Origin: Solicoccozyma terricola
Lineage: Eukaryota > Basidiomycota > Tremellomycetes > Filobasidiales > Piskurozymaceae
Assembly: GCA_001600875.1 (NCBI GenBank)
Contig: BCLD01000011.1
Location: 750,355 to 814,354 of the forward strand
Length of the DNA: 64,000 nt
Reading direction: 5' to 3'
The position numbers were made by a program, and so were the translations under genes. Shown here piece by piece: positions 1-9,974 of the stretch. The stretch's first letter is position 1. Every line of letters starts with the position of its first letter. The notes below the pieces were generated by a model. That model was given only the letters and a program-made list of their open reading frames with translations, did no database searches and was not told the DNA's origin.

Positions 1-112
1 GAGCCAACACGTAAAGAATCCGATTCAGAAATATATATTGAGAGGGTAGAACGGGTGGCGAAGTCTTGTGAGCCGCATGTTGTCGGCTTTGCGGAGTTGA
101 AGCTCACCCCTC

Positions 113-1246
113 ATGGTCAACTACACAGACACAAACCATCTGGAGCATCCCTTCGATGATCGCCTTCGAATCGCTCTATGGGAGCCCACTCTGATCAAGT
201 TGGGGGACATAGGCTACTTGACGCCGGGGGGTGGCTTCTGCAAGATCTACAACGTCAGTACTGCCATTCTTTGAAATCGTGGTTGCTGATAATACATGCT
301 TTGCCCGTTAGGCAATCGATGGGCCCACGACAGAAGTGGAATTACCAATGCGGCACCTGGACGAATCCAACATGATGAAAATCGATTCCAAAGCAGTCGG
401 TCAGCGAACTGTTGCGGAGCGCGGCTTAGAGATCATGAGCTCGGCGCTGAATCTTACTGGCTTCACATCGATAAGGGGACAAACTTCGGTGTGAGTCAAC
501 CTGTAAACTGGTACAGCATGAGCTTGATTTGACCTGTCTTTTCGCTTTCCAACAGCCGCCAGATATCCAGAGAGATCAAATTTCCACTTCGGCCTAATGG
601 ATCACGCAAGCAGTCAGCGTTGATCATTGACGGAGCCGAATCCACTTTTTTCCATACGATTGAGCCGTGTCGTGAATACCTCTACAGGAATGTGGATGCT
701 ATCGTTGAGAAATGGGGGGTTGTTCATCGACTTGCGAAGCACGATGTAAGTCATACGTTTGCACTGAGTTTCCGATCTCACTCCCGACAATGTCGCAGGT
801 CATCATCGTTGTCGGTACGCTGCTCGCACAAGATTGGGCCATAATGACTGCTGATTCCCAGCCCGGAGTGTAAGTGCACCTCGCACAATGCTGTTGCCAG
901 TGATTACTGACCGTAGAAGGTTCCACCTAGCATTGTCAACTTCAACGTCCACTCTCAGAAGGTCCTTGGAGCACCCTGGGGAACATGGGCGACTCAGCAC
1001 GATATCGGTAGAGGATGGAGAGGTGACATGCCAAGTGGCCAAGAACCTCGAGTGAAGTGCAAGGTCAGTTCGACCAGGTGAGCGGGAGACTGTCTGAGGT
1101 CTATTAATTAAGAGTTGCTGACCACTACCAAAAGCCCCCAACGAGACGCCGTTTTGCTTGCAAGGTGAGTAGCCGATGCAGTGAAAGACAACGCCGGCTG
1201 TACGTGACGCATATTGGTGCCAAACAGACTGAGATTCCTGCCTGGT
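113..1246 (+). CDS. Hypothetical protein, multi-exon, unrecognised family
   Basis: I do not recognise this protein. A reading frame opens at ATG 113 and continues through about seven exons joined by consensus GT..AG introns. The first exon ends near 255 (FCKIYN then gtcagt). Further exons lie at about 314-490, 555-747, 799-869, 918-1064, 1136-1165 and 1229-1246, ending TEIPAW-stop. The predicted protein is about 290 residues. It begins MVNYTDTNHLEHPFDD, has a hydrophobic stretch VIIVVGTLLAQDWAIM near residue 190, and ends in a basic tail PPTRRRFACK. No catalytic motif or signal peptide is seen. Consistent splicing in one frame and biased codon use argue that it is a real gene. The true start could lie upstream of the window, although an in-frame stop at about 47-49 blocks simple extension. 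It is convergent with the gene ending at 1493. Confidence 0.6.
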
Positions 1247-1492
1247 AATGATTCAAATTCCAAGCCTCTGTTGTGGTGATCCAGCAACGACGAGAGGGAC
1301 CTTCGAGCTCATTTCAACTATAATAGAGGCCATCTTTAGAGGTCGTCGGTCCATTGATGGAGCTTTCCCTCGCTTGTATACTCGATTGTGATTGATGAAC
1401 GCGCATATAATGTGGTCGCATCCAACCATGACCCACGAGAAAGCCTGGCCGGACTGAGGCGATCGGACGGTTACAACACCACGATACGAAAT

Positions 1493-3941
1493 CTATTCTA
1501 AAAAACTCTTTCCTCTCCGTCGGCCGCCCACACTAAGTGATCGCTTCCTACCTGCTTTATCCCTGCTGAGCAACCTAAACGCCCAAACCAGTAACATGAT
1601 AGCGCCTTGAATGAGCAGGAATGTTACGGCTGGAGTCCACACGGCGGCTGTAGATTCCGCGAACACAGCCTTCTTTGATAGGTGTATGGGAAGGAAGGAA
1701 CGAGCCGAGGTCAGGACGGAATTGAGGAGTGTATTGTGATCGCGCTCGTAGCCATGTATTCGGGAGTTGAGCTTCCGAATGTCCAATTTCAGCGCATCAA
1801 AGGAATTGGAAATCTGTCGCCGCTCGGACTCGAGGTTGCCAAGACGGAAGGAAAGGTCATTGAGAGCATCGCTGTAGAGATTTGGAAGGTCTATCAGTCT
1901 AGCTTGTTGAGTGATTCGGGAGCCGATTGGTTGACTTACGACAACGATGCTTGTCCCTCGTGTGCTCCTGCTCGCGCACGTCGTTCGTCTAGCGGTGATG
2001 GTTCGCCGATGGATTTGATCTTGGCAGACACCGCCTTTATGGCTTGCATAAGCTTCATTTGGTATCCGACGAGGCTCTCCGCAATGGTAGCATCCTGAAA
2101 AGACGTGCGTAAGAATCTCAGTCCGAGGTCCGCAACTGCGCGCGACCCGTTTTTCGCGCGCTCACCAGAGTTTCCAGACTGATGGAAGATGGGTTGTCAA
2201 GCGTCTCTTCAGCAGCTTTAGCAGCCAGCGCTTGTGGTGAATCCCGTAAGCGCCGTGGTTGGTATGGCTTGCCGTCGTGTGTGACTGGTTCGATGCAGAT
2301 GACTATTGGAGAACTTGTCAAACCCCGTGGTCATTTTGAACTTGGCTACCACCAGTCTTTCTACATACCATGCTGTACCTCTCCATTCTTGAAATCGCTT
2401 TGGAAAGTCCCCTCCGCGCTACCCCGATTAATCAAGAATGCTGTCGGTTCTCCATTTGGCGGTGCGCGAGGACAACCTTCACCCATGACCCCCGAATACG
2501 TCGCTGTACTCTTATTGTCCAGCACGGTGAACCCTTTTGCCGATGCCACCACGATACCATACCCCATCCCTTCGCCGGTGATTATGTTATCTGTGACCGT
2601 TCCAGAATGCACGATTGAATCGGTATCATCTGACCAGGTGGATGGGCCGATGTTTATGCCAACTTTGAGATACGATCCGAGACCGGAAATAGTATTATGA
2701 TGAACATGGACACGAGTGTAGTCACCGTCCCAAGGTTCGTAGTCGACCATGTTAATGCCTGGTGACGTGATTGAAACCATGAGTGTTAATACAATCATGC
2801 AACAAACTGTGTAAAACACAGAAATACCCACCTCCCAAGATCACCCTCGAACGCGAGTAGACAAGATTGTGGTGAATCTCCGAGCCAGAGCTTCCAAAGA
2901 TGACAATAGCACCATCTGTACAGTCGTACACAGTCTGCTCGGGGCCCAGTCCGTTCAATATGTCCTCTCAAACTATCGCCACCAGTTTTGCGGCGCGCAA
3001 CTCACATTTTCAGTTACCTCACTGTCTTTACACGCTAGACTGATGCCGTCAGCTCGCGGGTTGCCCCATGGTGGTGCCAGCTCGATTGTCCCATCGTAAG
3101 CTTCGTCCCATTCTTCTCCCGCTGGACCCTTTGACACATGTTTAGGATATTACATCATTTATTTGACTTTTTGAGATGCACTGCGTTGTTGCTCACGATT
3201 TCATTCCGTAGAATCTTCCCATTTTTGCACTGTTTTCTGTTCCCCTCTCTGAAATGTAATGCGCTCCAACCTCTATTGATTTTTGAGCCCTCTCTCTCTA
3301 CGTCAGCCTTTCCTTGATGATCATATACCCAGTCCAAGTTCCAACCTACCTCGGTTCATACAGTCGACAATCCTGGATCACTTGATTATACGCATTCCCC
3401 ATCTCAATCAACGCGTCACCCTTGGATACTCTCAAAAGCATAGGTCGATTACCGTCGACTATGACGGACCTAATCTGTACAAAATCGCAATTATCGCAAT
3501 CGGCGCTGAGTGGTATTTGAAGGGATGGGAATCAATTCCAAAGCCAGTCAGAGAGGTTGTGACTAGCGGGAACCTACCGAATGGCAACTGATTGAGTGCT
3601 CCCTTCTACTAGAATCATAGCTCGCATTCTGTCGGTGGGATCTCCTTCGGTGCTAAGGATCTGACCTGGGGCGGTTAAAATGATCGGTGATTGAAGCCGG
3701 TGTATTGAGCCTGGACACAGTCGGACTTGGGTATCCGAGCCGCCTGTTATGGGAAGAAACAGGTCGAAGAAGAGATGATAGGTTTATAGATGTCGCGATA
3801 TCAACTTTGCGACATCAGCTTACCTTTGCGAAAGAGCTCATTGATCGCTATCTCTGTTCCCGAGTGTACACAAGCTGCTCCTGCTCGCTGTGCCAGCAGA
3901 GCGATGAGGAGGAGCGTCCATCGCGCGCTGAAGTGGGCCAT
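1493..3941 (-). CDS. Secretory-pathway parallel beta-helix protein with C-terminal coiled coil and membrane anchor
   Basis: The start at 3941 opens a clear signal peptide (MAHFSARWTLLLIALLAQ, then RAGAAC). About ten exons follow and the predicted length is about 600 residues. Roughly residues 40-370 look like a right-handed parallel beta-helix (pectin-lyase fold): repeated turns such as TDGAIVIFGSSGSEIHHNLV, VHVHHNTISGLGSY and VTDNIITGEGMGYGIVVA, plus GWSALHFREG. A charged helical region follows at about 420-540 (ESLVGYQMKLMQAI, NDLSFRLGNLESERRQI), likely coiled coil. A hydrophobic segment at about 560-585 (VTFLLIQGAIMLLVWAFRLL) precedes a very basic tail of about 24 residues. The inferred topology is type I, with the helix domain in the lumen or outside the cell. 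Beta-helix folds often bind or cleave polysaccharide, but no catalytic residues can be assigned. It is divergent from the methyltransferase gene, with 239 bases between the two starts. Confidence 0.72.
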
Positions 3942-4180
3942 CGATAGGACGGCGAGGTGTGACGGACCACAGACACCGTACTAGCGCTGTTCGGAAGGTG
4001 ACGGCAGGATGTATGGTGACTGAGGATGTGTGTGTGTGTGAACAAGACCCTGCATGAAGGTGGGGGAGGTAACAAACAGCCAGAATCCGCGGTGCACCGC
4101 GTGAATTGTCAACACCCCGATATTTCTCGACTCACCCCTGTCTCTATCGTTTCAGTCCTCTCCTCGATCAACAAGGACCA

Positions 4181-5264
4181 ATGTCAGACGACGAGCTGCC
4201 GCCATCCAGACTCGGCACCAAGGAGCATTGGGATGAGGTGTACAAGCGTGAAGTGGATGTGTTCCGGGAGACGGGAGACGAGGGCGAGGTCTGGTGAGTA
4301 CGCTAGCCAGCTCGGTCTTCGAACTGGTTACCCCGTTGCCGAAAGCTCACAGTACGCCTGTCCTCATCAGGTTCGGAGACATGGCAGTGAAGAAAATGAA
4401 GGAATGGACGGTGAAGAACCTTCCGGCGGATCGAGAAGCCGCACCTCGGATAATGGAATGTGGATGTGGTGCGTAGAGACCATATATTGATACTTGGAAT
4501 GCACACCGCCGTCGATGTTACTGATGTAAATATCCACCCTTTCCTCTCGCAGGTAACGGCACCCTGCTCCTATCCCTTCTTCAACCTAGCAAAGGCAAAG
4601 CTCCGTACACATCCTCCATGCTCACCGGCATCGATTACTCTGCAGCATCCATCGAACTAGCTCGCGGGGTTGAAAGAGCTCGGAAAGAACATGGGCCACC
4701 ATCAGATTCAGATTCAGATTCAGATTCAGATTCAGAAGGCCAGGAATCCGTAGCTCACACGGCAGATAACACTTCGGTGGATTGGAGAGTAGCAGATCTA
4801 CTCCGGCAAGATTTCATGTCGGAGACTTGGGATTTAGTCATGGATAAAGGCACATACGATGCTCTCGCCCTATCTGACGAGTCAGTAGAGGAAGCGGGCG
4901 GGAGGAAGCCGAGTGCGGTGTATCCTGAGAAGGTGGCAAAGTTGGTGACCAATGAAGGATATTTTTTGATCACTTGTAAGTTGGAAGGATGTCTGGACGT
5001 TGAAATGGGATGGGACTGCTGATCATGCTTGCGACCAGCTTGCAATTTCACAGAGGCTGAAATCATGACACGGTTTGGACGACCAGAACTTGGGTTGGTC
5101 TACCAGTGAGTTTGATTAGTGTGGGTCTGATCAAATGTCTTGTCCATTGCCTTAACTCTCTGCCTTTCTACTACAGCTCCCGAGTTCAACATCCGTCCTT
5201 CTCCTTTGGTGGCAAAGTCGGCACAACAGTCTGCACCGTGGCATTCAAAAAATCAACGGCGTGA
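4181..5264 (+). CDS. EFM4: Protein-lysine methyltransferase, EFM4/METTL10 type
   Basis: This class I SAM-dependent methyltransferase is most like Efm4 (See1), which methylates elongation factor eEF1A in the cytosol. The ATG at 4181 gives MSDDELPPSRLGTKEHWDEVY, the typical N-terminus with the GTKEHWDEVY signature. Later exons carry the SAM-binding motif I (RIMECGCGNGTLL), LTGIDYSAASIELA (motif II) and the WDLVMDKGTYDALAL motif, all typical of this family. The last exons encode CNFTEAEIMTRFG and the C-terminal FGGKVGTTVCTVAFKK. A run of Ser-Asp repeats around 4702-4736 is inserted between motif II and the catalytic region and is encoded by a hexanucleotide repeat. At least four introns are needed. 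It is divergent from the beta-helix gene. The enzyme class is certain and the exact substrate is inferred. Confidence 0.88.
4702..4736 (+). repeat. In-frame hexanucleotide repeat (Ser-Asp run)
   Basis: About six copies of a TCAGAT hexamer encode alternating Ser-Asp inside the EFM4-like methyltransferase. The repeat unit is a multiple of three, so length changes keep the frame. Confidence 0.85.
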
Positions 5265-5345
5265 CCCAAACATGTTCAAATCTCCGTCATCTGATGTTTT
5301 TGAAAACTATCTGTACAATCTAAACCACGATCTTATGGTATAATA

Positions 5346-8152
5346 TCACGGGCTAAGAAAAGCCCATTCGTTGGACAAGGAGGTCTCGGGAATGGATTCA
5401 ACTTCCGCCTCCATATCCGCATCCTCCTCCTCTTCCGCTCCACTATGCATCTCGATATCAGTCCCAACCCTACCGTCGCTCCTGGCATAGCCGTCCTCGC
5501 TCTCCAATTCATGATCGGGAACAACATGGCCAATCGCTGGTTCCGTGCCCTCGAAATTCAGACGACGTCGTTTCGGAGGACCCTGGCCGATGGCGGGTGT
5601 TGTCGGCCCGATACCGGTAGTCTGCAGAGGTATGGCGAGAAATTCTTGTTGGACATGTGCGTGAGGATCGTCGGATGGCCCTCGACTTCGTTTGCCGAGC
5701 ATCTTCGTAGATTTGATGCCTCTGGTGGACTTGCGAATCGGGATGACGACTTCAACCATCATCCTGAGCTTCTTCGTCTTCGGTTTGTTGATCTCATTCT
5801 CGTTTTGTTCGATGTTAATCGGGAAAGTCGAAGGTCCAGCTGCCGAATTCGCTCCACCTCTGCTCCTCCCAGCACCCCTCGGTCGTCCACGGCGACCAGT
5901 TTCATTCGATTTCACATCATCCAGACTGACAGTCCCACGCTTCCCGTTGCCTTTCGAGTCCACGTCGACGATATCGGCCAGAATATCAAAGCTGACCGAT
6001 CTACTGTTGCGTTGATTGGGTGCTGGAAAGTGGACGGATCGACCGCCTTCAGGCGTGGCCGGTTCCGCTCGATTTTTTCCCCTCATCGACGATCGTAGAG
6101 CAACTCCTGAGGACTTGGATGACGAGTCAGTCCCTGAGATTCGTCGGGAACTGCGAGATGCGACGAGGATCTCGACGGCGACGCTCTTTCGACCACGAGC
6201 GGTGGAAGTTCTGCCACTACGGGATTTGGTAGCCTCGACGTTGAGAGATTCGTCGACTGGCAGCGCATCGGCTACCGTTTCGACTCTTGTCGGGTCGTTG
6301 GCGTCTTCGAGGGGCCTTTCATCCATTTCAATGTCTATCGGCTGAGCGTTCCCAGCATCATCATCTGCGGCACCCTCCACCTCCGTATCATCTTTCAGCA
6401 GGGTAGACGCCTTCTCCTCATCAACCTTGACTTTTCGTGGTCGTTCGCGCTTTCTCGTGGGTTCTCCTTTATTTCTTTTACTTCTCGTGGATTTTGGAGC
6501 TTCAAATTCGGATTCGGATGATTGATGGGTTTCTGGAAGAGTCGTTTGGTGTTCTTCGACATCGGTAATGTCGGCGGCGGGTTTCAGAGCATCAATGTTA
6601 CCTTTCGATATCACATCACTTTCCGCATCACCGATGTGTTCCTGCTGTTCCTGCTGTTCCTCCGCCGCAATGTTGACCGAGGACTTCTTTGCCGGAGTGC
6701 CCTCTCCCTTTTGGTCCTTCACCAACGGTGGGCCATCAGCTTTCAATGTTAATCTCTCCACTTCCTTCTCATCGATTGTTTTCCACCTTAGATACGTGAT
6801 GAAATCCACACGCAAGTCAGGTAACGAAAGATGATGTCGACGGAATTCTTCAAGGCGGTATAGAGCTGATGGGTGAAGGGTAGACATATCAATTCGGAGT
6901 TCACGGATGATTGTGTCGGTCGGGGTTTCCTTGGTGGTTTCAGAGGTTGACTGCACGTCCTTCCCTGTACCGTGCGTCGCAACCCCACTTGGCATCTGCT
7001 CTGATTCGTCTACGTCCTCGGTCTCCCATTCCGCGAGTCGTGCGTCTATTCGTTGATATGATTTCGGAGTCTTGCAGTTGAGAAGAATCTTGTGAACTTT
7101 TTGAAGTGGTAGAGGGGGAAGAGTAGATAGGAATGTTGTGAGAGGATGAATATGGATCTGACGAGGAAAATCAGAAAATGAAATGAGTTACGTTGATATT
7201 GCGATGGATTTTAGCCAAAGAAGAGGAAAACTAAAAAAAAAAAAAAAAAATTCACCCCATGCATCACTTTGTCCTCTTCGAATTCAACATTCTTCGGAAC
7301 TCTAACTTTCCCATTCGTTGTGAATCCACCATCTGGAGGTAGAATTGGGACTTTCTTCACCACCTCGACTTCCTCAATTTGGCCGTCGCCGACATGAACA
7401 TCGCCAGATGCTTCTTCAGGTGGAGCATTTGCGAGTTGTGGAACTGTATCAGGAAGTATTGCCGCTGTTTGAAGGACATGCTGTGACTGAATTTCGTTAG
7501 ATATGGAGGATGGATCGATAGAGATTGGTATTGGCTCGACGTGTGCTTCATCTACGGCTTGATCTGGAACATGTTGAAGGGTTTGATGATTCGCTTGGAT
7601 CGAAGATTCAACATTGGTTTCTTGATGAACTTCTTGATGTTGCTGGACTGGAGGAGATGGTGGTATCCGAGATGATGGTATCTCGGATGGTGGTATCTCA
7701 GATGATGGTATCTCAGATGATGGTATCTCGGATGATGGTATCTCGGATGATGGTATCTCGGATGATACTTGAGGTGTGATTTGCTGAACGATCTTGGTCT
7801 CCTCCACACCCGTCGCGACCGAGTTGCTGAACGCCGGGTCATGTTCTTCCAGCCTTCGATCTTGATTCTCTCCATCTAGCGCTTGTCCATCTGTTCCAGC
7901 CACTATGCCTTGCAGACCACCCTCCCCGTGAGTCAACACCTGAGTCGTTCCACCTCCCACGTCGTCCTCGAGTGCGTCCGACATCTGCAAGCTACCACCC
8001 TCCACACGCGCATCGACGCCGACCAGAGAACCTGAACCTGAACCTGATTGGGAGGGAACAGCGGTCGGTGGTGCGGCGGGGACGGCGACGGAGACCTCGT
8101 CAGCGAGCAAGGGAAGTGGGTGGGGGTGGAGTGCAGGGGAGAGGTGTGCCAT
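5346..8152 (-). CDS. Large disordered nuclear protein with AT-hook-like motif and pentapeptide repeats
   Basis: Two long exons join across an intron at about 7145-7248 (exon end DKVMHG, next exon IHIHPLTTFLSTLPPLPL), giving about 865 residues from ATG 8152. The N-terminal third is low complexity and carries a run of SSEIP pentapeptides. A compact, probably folded stretch spans the intron: GGFTTNGKVRVPKNVEFEED, then LQKVHKILLNCKTPKSYQRI and LYRLEEFRRHHLSLPDLRVD. The C-terminal half is acidic/basic alternating disorder with basic patches (RSKRNKGEPTRKRERPRKVK) and an AT-hook-like core GRRGRPRGAGRSRGG, ending NEWAFLSP. I infer a chromatin or nuclear role from the AT-hook core and nuclear-localisation-like patches. 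I do not recognise the family. It shares a divergent promoter with PP5, with 229 bases between the starts. Confidence 0.78.
7233..7250 (+). repeat. Poly-A run (18) inside an intron
   Basis: A mononucleotide run lies a few bases downstream of the 5' splice site of the only intron in the AT-hook gene (poly-T in the sense of that gene). Confidence 0.9.
7661..7767 (-). repeat. 15-bp in-frame tandem repeat encoding SSEIP
   Basis: About seven copies of a 15-base unit (on the + strand, tggtatctcggatga with small variants) encode SSEIP/PSEIP pentapeptides in the AT-hook protein. Copies differ by single bases (cGg/cAg), so the array is partly degenerate. Confidence 0.9.
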
Positions 8153-8381
8153 GCCGGGTCTGTGGTGGATGAGGATGGGATGTATGTATATACGAGCGAC
8201 AGCCTGGTCGAGCGGGGTGGTCGAGCTGAGAATTGTCTGACGTGTTTGATATTTTCTACCTCATCCCGACTTAGAGTCCCTCAGCTCGCAAGACCGTCAT
8301 CACCGTCAGACGATACAACGGCACATCCACGTCCCCCCATAACGACCCCCAAGAGCATCCTCTTCATACTGGACACGCACC

Positions 8382-9939
8382 ATGGCTCCTCCCATCATCC
8401 CGCAGACAACAACAGACGAACTCAAACACCAACTCGCAACTGCAATCACAGGTCTGGAATCACCTATATCATATGGTTCTTCCTCTCACTCCTCCATGCC
8501 AGACGACGATATAACTCCATTCCCTTCTCCCGCTTTGCGGAGTCTCAGCTGTAGGTGGTGCTACCTTTCCCGATCTTTCTTTTTCTCTCTCCCCTACTTC
8601 CTGCGCCGATGGCAGAAGCAGCAAGCTTACCTGCTTTTCTCGCTTCCACCCAACTTATTGTTCCTCATGATTCAGTAACGTCAGACGATGATGATAACAT
8701 GTCAGATATCTCGGAATCTGGGATTGATTTGGAAAAAGTAGCGACGCAAGATGAAAAGGAAGAAGCTGGTAGGATTAAGGGAGAAGCTAACAAGGCTTTT
8801 GTCGGTGAGCAGGTTTTCATTCTCCACCAGTTTCGATCGGGTGGCGGATGGAGGGAGGATCAACCAGCGGGCAGCGTGCTGACAACGATCATGTAAACGT
8901 TCTTTTCCTCGTGGAACAACTTCAGCTCAAGATTATCATCAATCCATTCTCTTATTCACCAAAGCACTCTCCCTCGACCCATCTAATCCGATCTTCTGGA
9001 TCAATCGAGCGATGGCCAAGATGAAGCTCGAGGAATTTGGTGGTGCGGCTTCGGATACCACTCACGCGATTGATTTGGACCCTTCCTGCGTAAAGGCATA
9101 TTATCGTCGTGCACTATCTCGACTAGCTATTCTGAAACCTACACAAGCAGTCCCAGATTTCAGAATGGTACTGAAACTCGATCCGGCTAACGCTATTGCT
9201 AAAAAACAACTCGATGAGACTCTAAAGTTGATTCGAAGGATCGAATTCGAGAAAGCTATTTCGGTAGGAGAGCAGGAGAAGATCTCGAAGAAGATTATCG
9301 ATATGATAAAGACCGATGCGGCGCCGATGGATAAATCATATGAAGGACCGTTACCTGAATTTAATCAAGTTGATGGGAGGTACGAACCGACAAAGGAATT
9401 CGTAGAAAGTCTTATCAAATACTTCAAGGATGGTGGAAAGTTGCCAAGAAGACTGTGTTGGGAGATTATATTGGGTTGTAAAGACGCAGTGGAGGCGGAA
9501 TTGTCGTTGGTTGAAACGACGATCGAGAAGGGTGTGACTTGTGATGTTGTTGGCGATACTCATGGAGTGAGTGTGCGGAGTTGGTCGCCAGCTTCGGCTA
9601 ATAGATTCGAGCTGATGAGAAGACGACGACGACGACGACGACGACGACGATCCATCAGCAATTTTTCGACCTGTGTAACCTTCTTTCTATAATTGGAGCA
9701 CCGTCAGACGATCATATGATCGTATTCAACGGTTAGTGCACGCCCTTTGTCTGTCGGTTTATGATAACCAAACGTTCGTACTGATGGTCGATCAATTATT
9801 TCATCTCCCGCTAGGCGACTTTGTCGATCGTGGCTCTTGGTCTGTTGAAGTAGTCCTCACTCTCTTTGCGTATAAATGGCTCTATCCGAATCGAGTGTAT
9901 TTGAATAGGGGAAATCACGAGACGAGTGGTGAGTCCCGC

Positions 9940-9974
<35 letters not shown>

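Noticed and set aside
5445..6345. Frames of 109-217 codons on the + strand
   Set aside because: They are antisense to the long AT-hook protein exon and have no independent support.
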